A program made the position numbers and the translations under genes. 16,982 nucleotides of DNA from JBFJVZ01 sp041623895. Lineage in GTDB: Bacteria; Planctomycetota; Planctomycetia; Pirellulales; Pirellulaceae. Shown here one piece after another: positions 1-7,710 of the stretch. Below the pieces are notes generated by a model, which had not been told where the DNA came from, made no database searches, and saw only the letters and a list, made by a program, of their open reading frames with translations. How positions within the stretch are numbered: the first letter of the stretch is position 1; each line of letters starts with the position of its first letter. The DNA lies in the NCBI GenBank assembly GCA_041623895.1, contig JBFJVZ010000128.1, positions 1-16,982 of the forward strand, in the 5' to 3' direction.

Positions 1-92
1 TCGGTTCGTTCCAAGATTCCCCGAAGTCTGGCGACATCGGCTACGACCACCACCCTAAGATTGAATCTGGACAAAGCACTAGGCTTTGTCAT
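1..92 (-). CDS. Possible start of the next gene, cut by the left window edge
   Basis: An open frame begins with ATG at 92, overlaps the carrier-protein gene by 14 bases and runs off the window without a stop for 30 codons. The predicted beginning is MTKPSALSRF followed by LRVVVVADVARLRG, which reads like a normal first strand of a cytosolic enzyme. A GTG at 53 is another possible start; neither has a strong binding site. Too little is visible to name a family. Overlaps like this are common in the operon, which is why I list it. Confidence 0.4.
   Translation of the reverse strand, partial: MTKPSALSRFNLRVVVVADVARLRGILERT
70..90. repeat. Perfect hairpin around the carrier-protein stop codon
   Basis: GACAAAGC (70-77) and GCTTTGTC (83-90) form an 8-base-pair perfect inverted repeat with a 5-base loop (78-82); the TAG stop (79-81) is in the loop. 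No U-tract follows on the minus strand, so this is not a canonical intrinsic terminator. It could slow ribosomes, stabilise RNA or be chance. Confidence 0.45.
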
Positions 93-324
93 CAAGAACG
101 TTGCGTTCATGCAGGCGATCTACCAATTCGCCAATGGATTGGAAGTTGCGTAACTCTTCGTCTTGCACCGAAACACCTAAAACGTCTCCAATCGCAGCGA
201 TCATGGTCACGTGTCCCATCGAATCCCACTCCGTTACCGTCGACGGAGTGTCTTCGCGTGTTAGCGAGCCGGGATTTCTTCCCAGCACCTCGCAAAGCTC
301 GTTCAGGAACTCGGCCGTTTTCAT
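79..324 (-). CDS. Acyl carrier protein
   Basis: Free-standing carrier protein of 81 residues, close to the normal length. The phosphopantetheine attachment site is WDSMGH (33-38), with S35 as the modified serine, at the start of the predicted second helix. The protein is acidic and helical, as expected, with LCEVLGRNP in helix 1 and SIGELVDRL in the last helix. In this operon it is the likely partner of the FkbH-like protein (glyceryl loading), of the CapK/PaaK-type ligase (acyl loading) and of the GNAT-like protein (transfer). A carrier for fatty-acid synthesis is less likely because no fatty-acid genes are near. Start at 324 is set by a GGAG site. The stop is within the loop of a hairpin and overlaps a possible next gene. 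Confidence 0.92.
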   Translation of the reverse strand: MKTAEFLNELCEVLGRNPGSLTREDTPSTVTEWDSMGHVTMIAAIGDVLGVSVQDEELRNFQSIGELVDRLHERNVLDDKA

Positions 325-330
325 GTAATT

Positions 331-334
331 CTCC
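331..334 (-). promoter_or_regulatory. Ribosome binding site that decides the carrier-protein start
   Basis: GGAG on the minus strand, 6 bases before the ATG at 324. It rules against a TTG at 345 as the start, which would lie upstream of the site. Confidence 0.6.
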
Positions 335-369
335 AATGATTCCAAGACAATGCCTGGCCGGTTACTTGC

Positions 370-1485
370 TCAAAGGTTAATTGGCCCATCGCCATCACCT
401 CGGGTGAGAAAAATTGCGTCTTTCTCAATATCGAGTTGGCTGAGCAATTTATCTAACGCACGTGAACCGGCGAAGATGAAATTCGAGGGACCGCTGAGAA
501 AGCCTGATCGGCGGAAGGCATCCCCCCATCTCGCATGGGAATGATTTGCGACGATCAGATCGACGCCGCGCTTTGCAAGATGGTCGGCCGCAGCGCCGAC
601 AACGACGGCGGCGTCATCGATAGCAGCCAATCCGTCAACGAACGAGCCAAGTCGTAAGCTACCGAACTGCCGATGCCCGGTCATCTGCGTGTCCAACATC
701 ACGGCCCAGCCCAGCAGCTGTTTCCCATCAAACACTTTCAAGCGTAGAAAACGGGAATCAGCACGCGGATACAGAAGTCGCAAAACGTGCGAATCACGGA
801 CTGCAATCATGCCGTATTGGCTTTGACATCGAGACCACACCTCATCACTCCATTTGTCAAATTCGCTGACGATTTCGACGCGAAGATCGGGACGAACCTG
901 CGATTTGGATTTTGCCGACTGCAGGAACTTGAATCCCGCCGCAGCGGCTCCAGAATACGCCGCCACATCCAGCGCGAACCGGCGAAGCAGTGAACGCCGC
1001 AGGAATCGAATCGAACGACAAAAGCGAAACGGGTGCTGAACTGTAAAGAAGAACGGAACGGTGAATACTTGCCAACGAGCTGCCTGGAACAACTTGGTCA
1101 CCGCTTCCTCGTACCCACCAAGTCCCAACCCAAAGAGCAGCCGCTGTCTGCCCATCGCATCGAACAGTAATTCCGACGCCAGACTCGCATAGCGGCGGTC
1201 TACCACGCCTTCGGAGATTGGTAATCGCAGATTGCCGATCGGCACAATCTCGTCACCGATTTTGAATTCCTGGTGTTTAAGAATGTAGCCGCCCCGAACC
1301 TCTTGTTGCTGATCGAGGGCAACATACTGTTCCTCAAAAAGACGGGAACTGTTCGACGCTGGCAGCCAGCTAGGCGTTTCTTGCACAGGGAATTGCATCT
1401 TCATGCCCCCGGCGCGCAATCGATCGTTGAACGACTTGACGGCCGGGCAGTGATTGTCTGTAAGCTCGGTGATTCGAACTGACAT
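370..1485 (-). CDS. GNAT-like acyltransferase, probable acyl donor step for the glycan
   Basis: Protein of 371 residues that looks like an N-acyltransferase with one or two GNAT-like halves. The first part opens with VRITELTDNHCPAVKSFNDRL (3-23), the usual first strand and helix of GNAT proteins. The stretch LLFGLGLGGYEEAVTKLF (116-133) could be the pyrophosphate-binding loop and helix, and the C-terminal half (about 203-345) repeats a strand-rich layout with RLKVFDGKQLLGWAVML (248-264). No signal peptide is seen. In position it lies between the initiating transferase and the acyl carrier protein, so I infer that it takes an acyl group from the carrier and puts it on an amino sugar. The family is recognised only by pattern and the substrate is unknown. 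Start ATG at 1485 lacks a clear Shine-Dalgarno site. Confidence 0.65.
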   Translation of the reverse strand: MSVRITELTDNHCPAVKSFNDRLRAGGMKMQFPVQETPSWLPASNSSRLFEEQYVALDQQQEVRGGYILKHQEFKIGDEIVPIGNLRLPISEGVVDRRYASLASELLFDAMGRQRLLFGLGLGGYEEAVTKLFQAARWQVFTVPFFFTVQHPFRFCRSIRFLRRSLLRRFALDVAAYSGAAAAGFKFLQSAKSKSQVRPDLRVEIVSEFDKWSDEVWSRCQSQYGMIAVRDSHVLRLLYPRADSRFLRLKVFDGKQLLGWAVMLDTQMTGHRQFGSLRLGSFVDGLAAIDDAAVVVGAAADHLAKRGVDLIVANHSHARWGDAFRRSGFLSGPSNFIFAGSRALDKLLSQLDIEKDAIFLTRGDGDGPINL

Positions 1486-1517
1486 GAATGCCGCGTTACC
1501 GAGTAGGATAAGATCGG

Positions 1518-2135
1518 CTAGCGTTTCGAGTCATATCTGAATCGCGTGAAGAACATGGCGATGACAGATTGGAAGATCACCTTCAAATCAAAAACCGCCG
1601 ACGACTGCTCGATGTAATCTTTTGCCAACCGTAGCTTCTCCGGCAGAACTTGCTCACAGTATTCTGTTTCCGGGTCCTCCGCGTTGGCCAGCATTTCTGA
1701 TTCGTGGCGAAACCGCAACGAGGCCAAGTCTGTGATGCCGGGCCGTACGGTTAATATCTCCGCGTAGTCAGTGCGAAACATTTCAACGTATTTTGGTACC
1801 TCGGGCCGCGGACCAACGAGACTCATCTCACCTTTCAGCACATTGATCAGTTGTGGTAATTCATCCAACTTGGTGTTGCGCAGGAATCGGCCGACACGGG
1901 TAATTCGGACATCGTCGCCGACGGTGATTGATCGACCCAACTGCGGAGCATTGTGAACCATCGTGCGGAACTTCAGGATTTCAAAGGGCACGAAGTTTCT
2001 GCCAACGCGAAGCTGTCTGAAAAGCGCCGGTCCCGGAGAACTAACCTTGACCAGGAACGCGACCAGGATCAACAACGGCGAAAGCAGCAACAGTCCGCAA
2101 GCAGAGACTACCAAATCCATCGATCGTTTCAGCAT
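1518..2135 (-). CDS. Small (PglC-like) phosphoglycosyl transferase, initiating sugar transferase
   Basis: Starts repeat-unit synthesis by moving a sugar-1-phosphate from a nucleotide sugar to undecaprenyl phosphate at the inner membrane. At 205 residues it is the minimal form with only the catalytic domain, like PglC, without the extra N-terminal membrane domain of WbaP-type enzymes. A single hydrophobic helix (8-29, probably a re-entrant membrane helix) is followed by LKFRTM (54-59), the Asp-Glu catalytic pair in KLDELPQLINV (89-99, D91 and E92), LVGPRPE (106-112) and VRPGITD (130-136). The start at 2135 is chosen because MLKRSMDLV is the usual beginning of the family and AAGG lies 11 bases before it. 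The frame is open to 2369, inside the aminotransferase gene, but that part has no family likeness. A 32-base gap follows. Confidence 0.92.
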   Translation of the reverse strand: MLKRSMDLVVSACGLLLLSPLLILVAFLVKVSSPGPALFRQLRVGRNFVPFEILKFRTMVHNAPQLGRSITVGDDVRITRVGRFLRNTKLDELPQLINVLKGEMSLVGPRPEVPKYVEMFRTDYAEILTVRPGITDLASLRFRHESEMLANAEDPETEYCEQVLPEKLRLAKDYIEQSSAVFDLKVIFQSVIAMFFTRFRYDSKR

Positions 2136-2148
2136 GGCTATGGCGGCC

Positions 2149-3393
2149 TTATCGACGTTCCGGTGTTGGCCGCAGGGAGAAGTTGCCGCACAATCCCCGA
2201 ACAACATCGACGACATGCCTGGTTTCCTGCTCACGCATGCCGGGGTAGATCGGCAAACTGATGAGCCGCTGCCACTCTCGTGTGGCGATCGGTAAATCAT
2301 TCGCCTCCCAGCCAAGACTTTCATAGTAGGGGTGCAAATGCAAAGGTCGCCAATGCACAGAGCAACCAACGCCCAGTTCTTTCATCCGCTGAATGAACAC
2401 GTTGCGATCCACCGAGAGACGATCCAGGCAGAGACGAATCGGAAACAGATGCCAGGCATGAATGCGATCCTCGAAAGATTCCGGCAGTTCAATTTCATCA
2501 ACATTCCTTAATTGCTCGGAATAAGACGCGGCAATTGTTTCTCGCTGACAACGCAACTCCTCGGCACGTTGCAACTGAATAATTCCGAGTGACGCAGCCA
2601 CGTCGGTCATATTGTATTTATACCCAGGTGCCACGATACGGTAATCCCAAGCAGCACCGCCTCGATAACGGTTCCAGGCATCATGAGATAACCCGTGCAA
2701 CGACATTTGTCTGATGCGATCAGCAAGTGCTTGGTCCCGGGTCACGGCCATCCCCCCTTCAGCAGTCGTGATCGTCTTGTTCGTGTAAAACGAAAAGCAC
2801 GTCACGGCAGCTGTGTTCTCACCACAATACCGCCAGCCGTCCGACCCCTTGCTCTTTATCGCGGCGGGAAATGCGTGCGCTGCATCTTCGACCACCCACA
2901 GCCCGTGGTCATCCGCAAACGATTGTACTTGTTCCATGTCAATCATGGCCCCGCCAACATGCACGGGAATGATGCCAACTGGGTCAACTTTGTCCGTAAA
3001 AGGCAGAGTCCCGGCACGCAATCTTGACAGCTTTGATTCGGCATCCTTTAGATCAATGTGAAAAGTGAGCGGATCACAATCGACCAGGATCGGGATCGCG
3101 CCCTGGTAACGCACCACTTCGGCAGTGGACGCGAAGGTCATTGTCGGGACCAATACGGCTTGGCCTGGCTGTAAACCCAAAGCTTCCACGGCCAGATGCA
3201 GCGCCGCTGTGCATGAATTGACCGCGATCCCGTATTTGCCGCGGACTGCCTGACAGAATTCGCTCTCAAACCTCTCGACTCGTGGTCCCGTCGTCAACCA
3301 GCCCGACTTCAGACAGGCAACGACCTCTGAAATCTCGTCATCGGAGATGCAAGGCCGAAAATAAGGCACCCGCAAACTCTCCGCTGTGCTCAT
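2149..3393 (-). CDS. DegT/DnrJ/EryC1/StrS-family sugar aminotransferase
   Basis: PLP-dependent aminotransferase of 414 residues that would convert a keto nucleotide sugar into an amino sugar in the cytoplasm. Family marks are VPYFRPCISDDEI (9-21) at the start, SGWLTTGPRVERFE (30-43), VNSCTAALHLA (58-68), VVEDAAHAFPA (167-177) with D170 facing the PLP nitrogen, and SFYTNKTITTAEGG (201-214), in which K206 is the predicted Schiff-base lysine. Length is slightly above the usual 370-400 because of a C-terminal tail. The exact product (for example a 3- or 4-amino-deoxyhexose) cannot be told, and no dehydratase or epimerase for its substrate is in this window. It ends in TAA 13 bases before the sugar transferase, whose likely AAGG binding site overlaps this stop. 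Confidence 0.93.
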   Translation of the reverse strand: MSTAESLRVPYFRPCISDDEISEVVACLKSGWLTTGPRVERFESEFCQAVRGKYGIAVNSCTAALHLAVEALGLQPGQAVLVPTMTFASTAEVVRYQGAIPILVDCDPLTFHIDLKDAESKLSRLRAGTLPFTDKVDPVGIIPVHVGGAMIDMEQVQSFADDHGLWVVEDAAHAFPAAIKSKGSDGWRYCGENTAAVTCFSFYTNKTITTAEGGMAVTRDQALADRIRQMSLHGLSHDAWNRYRGGAAWDYRIVAPGYKYNMTDVAASLGIIQLQRAEELRCQRETIAASYSEQLRNVDEIELPESFEDRIHAWHLFPIRLCLDRLSVDRNVFIQRMKELGVGCSVHWRPLHLHPYYESLGWEANDLPIATREWQRLISLPIYPGMREQETRHVVDVVRGLCGNFSLRPTPERR

Positions 3394-3401
3394 CGCCGGA
3401 A

Positions 3402-3406
3402 CTCCC
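3402..3406 (-). promoter_or_regulatory. Ribosome binding site of the aminotransferase gene
   Basis: GGGAG on the minus strand, 8 bases before the ATG at 3393. It supports that start over the in-frame ATG at 3546, which would overlap the ligase gene by 128 bases. Confidence 0.5.
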
Positions 3407-3418
3407 GACTCAGACTGT

Positions 3419-4852
3419 TCATCGGAAGGATGAATGACGAATCTCCCCTCGTTCCACCATGGCTCGCTCTTGAGGCGACAGATTACAAACATTCGTTTGG
3501 AATTTGCCTGCTTTGGTACGCGGAATCGCATCCGTAGCTTCGGCAACGATTTCCATGTCGGGATTACCCATCCGCTCGCGCATTCTTGCCAACATCAGCT
3601 GCTCATGCTCTTTGGCAAAGTCAGGGCCGGGAACGTAAAGGATGCGGATTCGCGTCAACGAATCCTGTATCACCTGAGCCTCGACCAAAGGCAACTCAGA
3701 CACAAACACCGGCTCCAAGCGGTTGATCATTTTGCCGTCGGGCAAATATATCATATCTGTCACTCGGCCTTCCAAGGCTTTCAAAATCGGCAGAGTCCGG
3801 CCACAGGGACACGAGTTTTCCTTGGCAAAGGCCCCGCGATCACCCACCCGATAACGAATCAATGGCATATCGTGATTCATCAGTCCGGTACAGATGAACT
3901 CTCCGGTCGCGTTCTCGGGCACCGACTGTCCGCTCTCCATGACCTCGACGACCCCTACCTCGGGCCACAAATGCAGTCGTCCGTGCTCGCATTCACCAGC
4001 CGAGCCGACAATCTCACTCATGCCCCAAGTCTCGCGCACAGGACAGCCAAACGCTGCTTCAATGACTTCGCGCTGGTAATCAAACAACGGTTCCGCATTG
4101 GCGATAACGACCTTCATTTTGATGTCGCGCCTTTTCAAGCGAAGAATCTCGTTGGCGATAATATACAAGTACTGTGGGTAGCCATGCAGATACACGATCT
4201 TGTACTTGATCAGCGCGTCAAGGAAAGCCGGGATCCACTGTTGGGTGAGATGAAACGCTGACAGATACAGCTGTTTAAATGCACCGTTCCATACCCAAAA
4301 CGGTGGCCGCGTGGCGCTGCTGGGTACAACCAAGTGTGCCCCCTGAATCGCCCAGCGATCGCGGCGTGATACGCCATACCAATAACGTCCGCGAGCTTCC
4401 GCTACTCCGTAAAAATTTGTATGCGTACCACGGCTAAACCAGAGGTCAATCGGTTTGCCTGTTGTGCCACTGGTGCGAACACGGAACATTCTTTTCTCAT
4501 TACAATCGTCAGCGAGAAACGCTCGCGGATTGCGACGTACATCTTCTTTATCGAGAATCGGCCAGTTCTGCAGGTTTTCCCAGTCTGCTTGATCGCCTCT
4601 ACGTCGCCGCTCAGCCCACTGTTCCCGATAAAAGGGAACCTGCAGCGCTGCTCGACGGAGCAACTTTCCAAGATTCTGTTGTTGATAATCTCGCCATTGA
4701 TCAACGGTCCAGTGCTCACGCGCGATCGCCTCGTTGGCTATCCGTTCTGTTTCGCTGCTGTACCTCCAGGAACGAAGATAGTAACCGCGCATCGTGGCCG
4801 CCCATGAACGCGCCGGCGCAGGCAAGCGATAGTACAAACGTAACAGATCCAT
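3419..4852 (-). CDS. CapK/PaaK-family AMP-forming acyl ligase
   Basis: Member of the phenylacetate-CoA ligase-like branch of adenylate-forming enzymes, 477 residues, known from capsule clusters as CapK. These enzymes activate a carboxylic acid with ATP and pass it to CoA or a carrier protein. Signatures are the phosphate loop RTSGTTGKP (126-134), a helical HGYPQYLY region (223-230), ETWGMSEIVG (274-283) in the adenine pocket, LIRYRVGDRG (331-340) and the C-terminal lysine loop RTKAGKFQ (445-452), with K450 as predicted catalytic lysine. Cysteines in NSCPCGR (346-352) are typical of the PaaK subgroup. MDLLRLYYRLPAPARSW at the N-terminus is the expected family start, so ATG at 4852 is used although the frame is open further up. 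It lies between the FkbH-like and aminotransferase genes; the carrier protein at 79-324 is a likely acceptor. Confidence 0.9.
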   Translation of the reverse strand: MDLLRLYYRLPAPARSWAATMRGYYLRSWRYSSETERIANEAIAREHWTVDQWRDYQQQNLGKLLRRAALQVPFYREQWAERRRRGDQADWENLQNWPILDKEDVRRNPRAFLADDCNEKRMFRVRTSGTTGKPIDLWFSRGTHTNFYGVAEARGRYWYGVSRRDRWAIQGAHLVVPSSATRPPFWVWNGAFKQLYLSAFHLTQQWIPAFLDALIKYKIVYLHGYPQYLYIIANEILRLKRRDIKMKVVIANAEPLFDYQREVIEAAFGCPVRETWGMSEIVGSAGECEHGRLHLWPEVGVVEVMESGQSVPENATGEFICTGLMNHDMPLIRYRVGDRGAFAKENSCPCGRTLPILKALEGRVTDMIYLPDGKMINRLEPVFVSELPLVEAQVIQDSLTRIRILYVPGPDFAKEHEQLMLARMRERMGNPDMEIVAEATDAIPRTKAGKFQTNVCNLSPQERAMVERGEIRHSSFR

Positions 4853-4929
4853 CAGTCTCTTAGACCGAATAACCGTGCCGAACTTGCAGCCAAAAGTTCT
4901 CCCATGCGGATGGAAGGCGCACTACTCAT
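4852..4929 (-). other. Possible 25-codon coupling frame between two genes
   Basis: The 69-base gap between the FkbH-like stop and the ligase start is filled by an open frame. It begins with ATG at 4929, 8 bases inside the FkbH-like gene, and ends in TGA at 4854-4852, which overlaps the ligase ATG as TGATG. It has no Shine-Dalgarno site of its own, so it would depend on ribosomes finishing the gene before it. It may be chance; a frame of this length without a stop is common. Confidence 0.2.
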
Positions 4930-6598
4930 ACGTGACGTCAATGCACTCCGGTGCCGGATAGGGGTTGCGGAGCGACCAAGAAAAGGTTGTGTCCGGTTCA
5001 CGACAATCGAACTTGGATTTCTTCCAAAATTCAAGGCAAGGTTTATTTCTATCGGTGGGAATATACGTTGCTATGATTTCGCTCAGTCCCAGTGAGCGCG
5101 CATGTTCGACCAGAACATGCACCATGACTTCTTCAATCTTTCGCCCCATGACCCGACAACTGAGAATGAAGTCGACGATCCGCGCCGTGTTGCCGTCTAC
5201 CTCCAGGCTCGCGATTCCGGTTAGTCCAGAGTCGCCAAACCTGTCGGAAACGCGAAAAGTCCAAAACTCGTGACCCTGCTGCGACACCCACTGGGACAAT
5301 TCACTTTCGGACAGGCGGCGGGTGGTCAGATTCATCTGATTTGTCTTTGCCAACAATTGACTGGCTCGCTCACAGTTAGCGTCATTCATGGGTTGAACGA
5401 CGACCTTGGTTTCCAGCGTTACCAGCCACTGGTCAATGGACCCGACAGATTTTTTTGAACTCTCTCGCGCTCGCTGAACCCGATACATCTCGGTTCGAGA
5501 AAGGTCTTCCTTTGTTACCGTTGGCGAACTGAAACACGTAAGCCCCATAATTGTCTGCGGGTAAAGCATCTTCTCATTGGGCATTTCCGGTACCAACACA
5601 TCCGGTAATGCATCGCGCACGCGTTGCCTTTCGACCGGATTGTCGTCCAAAAACACGGCCGAATCTAATCCCAGATTCAATTCGGTCATAAGATCGCTCA
5701 AATTTTGGGCTTTATCATCCCAATTGATCCGCCAGCCAGCGAAGTCATCTGGCCGTAGAATCATCTCCGGGTGTTTCTCGATCGCTTGCAGCGCAAGCTG
5801 TTCATCATTCTTGCTGACGATGCCCAGCAGTATGCCACGGTTGGTAAACGACTTGAGCGCCCGCTGGAAGTCGACGAAAGCTTCGCCGATGGGATCATGT
5901 CCACCAAGGCACAGATCCCGCCATCCCACATCGCCGACAATACCACCCCATAGCGTATCATCAAGATCAACAACGATGATCTTCTTGGCACCGCGCTGAA
6001 TCGATGCGAACGTTGCTCCAATATCGCGAGCCGCATTCTTAAAGACAGAGTTGTCGAAGGCGACTTTCGCCAAATACCACATCTTGGCGTTAAAGGCTTG
6101 CTTGCTTTCGTGCAGCCAACGATTTGTGTCCAGTACGTAAACGCCCGGCGTGCTCTGCAGGTTTTCCATCAAGCGAAGATTGATCTTCGACAGCAACCCC
6201 CGGATCCCCAATCCAATTCTCATGTCAAGCATTCCGTAGCCTACCAACTCGGCCGGTACGACCCAGTTAGGCACCAGAATGGTCGCGACGCGATCAGTTA
6301 ATGACTGAATTGCCTGAGTGAAGCGATCAACCTCGGCAATGGCTTGCTCCGCATCCGCGGCCTCGAACTGCAGGACCTTACGGAATTCACCGACTACGGC
6401 TTCAGGCCGGGTCCAGACAATTGCCGCATCAACATTCCGTTGCCAACACTCATGGCTCCTATCAATCAGTGTTTGGTAAACCTGTCCAAAAGGCGCCACG
6501 AAAGAATCAATTTGAGCTTCTTGTGCATTACTGAGGAAACCCGCCAACGGGCCGATGTTGAAATCGGAGACCAGGATCGCCGCAATGCGACCGTTCAT
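4922..6598 (-). CDS. FkbH-like protein (HAD-IIIC phosphatase family)
   Basis: FkbH-like proteins take glycerate from 1,3-bisphosphoglycerate, load it on a carrier protein as a thioester and remove the phosphate. This 558-residue member has an N-terminal region starting at ILVSDFN, as in long FkbH-like proteins. A HAD domain follows with VVDLDDTLWGGIVGD (209-223), where D211 and D213 are the predicted catalytic aspartates, GIVSKND (259-265) and FLDDNPVERQRVR (316-328). The C-terminal GNAT-like region has the family signature LLAKTNQMNLTTRR (415-428) and SCRVMGRKIEE (480-490). Many relatives have DLDNTLW or DCDNTLW, so the second D in DLDDTLW is a variation. A carrier protein is encoded at 79-324 in the same operon. 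Start at 6598 chosen on the ribosome binding site; ATG at 6619 would add 7 residues. Confidence 0.92.
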   Translation of the reverse strand: MNGRIAAILVSDFNIGPLAGFLSNAQEAQIDSFVAPFGQVYQTLIDRSHECWQRNVDAAIVWTRPEAVVGEFRKVLQFEAADAEQAIAEVDRFTQAIQSLTDRVATILVPNWVVPAELVGYGMLDMRIGLGIRGLLSKINLRLMENLQSTPGVYVLDTNRWLHESKQAFNAKMWYLAKVAFDNSVFKNAARDIGATFASIQRGAKKIIVVDLDDTLWGGIVGDVGWRDLCLGGHDPIGEAFVDFQRALKSFTNRGILLGIVSKNDEQLALQAIEKHPEMILRPDDFAGWRINWDDKAQNLSDLMTELNLGLDSAVFLDDNPVERQRVRDALPDVLVPEMPNEKMLYPQTIMGLTCFSSPTVTKEDLSRTEMYRVQRARESSKKSVGSIDQWLVTLETKVVVQPMNDANCERASQLLAKTNQMNLTTRRLSESELSQWVSQQGHEFWTFRVSDRFGDSGLTGIASLEVDGNTARIVDFILSCRVMGRKIEEVMVHVLVEHARSLGLSEIIATYIPTDRNKPCLEFWKKSKFDCREPDTTFSWSLRNPYPAPECIDVTYE

Positions 6599-6602
6599 CT
6601 CG

Positions 6603-6613
6603 CCCTTTCCCTC
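6603..6613 (-). promoter_or_regulatory. Ribosome binding site that decides the FkbH-like start
   Basis: On the minus strand this reads GAGGGAAAGGG and lies 4 to 14 bases before the ATG at 6598. An alternative in-frame ATG at 6619 is upstream of it and has no purine-rich site, which favours 6598. Confidence 0.5.
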
Positions 6614-6627
6614 AAGCATGGGACTTT

Positions 6628-7710
6628 TTATCTGGATCCCGTAGCGACTGGAGAAGTTTTGTGGCCTTTACGCGTGTGGTCGCCGCTGAACCAATACTGG
6701 CCGAAACGGAAAAGACCGATCAGGAACCCCAAGCCGTACGAAAGATGCAGCGTGGCGAATGCAACGGGCAACAGAATTGCCCGCCAACCGTGCCTGGAAC
6801 GCACAGACGAAATCGTCGCCAGCATTAAGACGGCCACATAAACGGCAACCAATGCCACCAAGGCAGAACCTGCGGGAGCGTAGAATATGGAGGCCAGAGA
6901 GAGGGTAAGAAAAGAGCAGACAAGAACCAGCGGAGCAAACTGTCTCATGCGCATTTGCAACGGATGTTTTTGCAGCACACGAACTTTCCAGTAGCCGTAC
7001 TGAAAATACTGTTTTGCGAGTCGGTTGATCGAACTGCGGCTGTAATACTTCGATCGCATGTCGGGAGCGAGCAGCAATTTTGCTCCCAGCTTGCGTAGCC
7101 GATAGTTGTATTCGTCGTCCTGATTGCGCACCAACTGCTCATCATACGGCCCAGCTTGATCAATGATCGCTTTGGTATAAACGGGAAAGGCGATCGTATC
7201 GACGACTTTGCTTGCTGTGTTGCCAACACGAAAGGCCGATCCCCCAACGCCGTATTTGGAACTCATCACGGACGCAATCACACTGGCGGTCGGCGTTTGG
7301 CCAATTGTCTCGATGGGACCGCCAACGCCGTCCACCTGCCCGCCTCGGAGGTGATCGACACTGCGGCGAATGTAGTCTTCAGCAATCACGCAGTGCCCAT
7401 CCACGCGCGCAATGATTTCGCCGTGGCAATGTTCTTTCGCCGCGTTCAGCGCCTTGGGTGCGGTCATCCCCGGGTTATCGACCAGACGAACGTGATCATG
7501 CTTTCGCTGAATTTCGCGGACAATCTCACGAGTTTGATCGGTCGACATTCCGTCGCAAACAATCACTTCGATTCGGTCGGCGGGATAATCCTGCCCGAGG
7601 ACAGCTCCGAGACTTTGATGGATGAAGCCCGCTTCGTTGCGGATGGGCATGATAACGGAGACAAGCGGCTGCTGCTGAGCAGACTCTTGCAACTCTACTT
7701 TGTCGTTCAT
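6628..7710 (-). CDS. GT2-family glycosyltransferase with C-terminal membrane helices
   Basis: Membrane-bound GT-A fold glycosyltransferase of 360 residues, similar in layout to ExoA-type enzymes. The catalytic domain shows VSVIMPIRNEAGFI (17-30), VIVCDGMSTDQT (49-60), the DxD-like DGH within ARVDGHCVIAED (101-112), NQDDEYNYRLRK (196-207) holding the predicted catalytic acid, and QYFQYGYWKVRV (234-245) in the place of the QxxRW motif. Three or four hydrophobic segments follow between about 259 and 340, so the C-terminus anchors it in the inner membrane. The start at 7710 is set by the ATGA overlap with the small upstream gene and by the position of the first core strand. The frame is open to 7884, but the added 58 residues lack family likeness. 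Ends in TAA, 29 bases before the FkbH-like start chosen here. Confidence 0.92.
   Translation of the reverse strand: MNDKVELQESAQQQPLVSVIMPIRNEAGFIHQSLGAVLGQDYPADRIEVIVCDGMSTDQTREIVREIQRKHDHVRLVDNPGMTAPKALNAAKEHCHGEIIARVDGHCVIAEDYIRRSVDHLRGGQVDGVGGPIETIGQTPTASVIASVMSSKYGVGGSAFRVGNTASKVVDTIAFPVYTKAIIDQAGPYDEQLVRNQDDEYNYRLRKLGAKLLLAPDMRSKYYSRSSINRLAKQYFQYGYWKVRVLQKHPLQMRMRQFAPLVLVCSFLTLSLASIFYAPAGSALVALVAVYVAVLMLATISSVRSRHGWRAILLPVAFATLHLSYGLGFLIGLFRFGQYWFSGDHTRKGHKTSPVATGSR

Noticed and set aside
2136..2369. N-terminal extension of the phosphoglycosyl transferase inside the aminotransferase gene
   Set aside because: The extra 78 residues do not resemble the membrane domain of larger WbaP-type enzymes; they are the other frame of the aminotransferase C-terminus.
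3434..4261. Plus-strand open frame of 275 codons opposite the ligase gene
   Set aside because: It lies entirely antisense to a gene with full adenylate-forming motifs, has no family likeness and no gene neighbours on that strand. The composition is that of a mirror frame.
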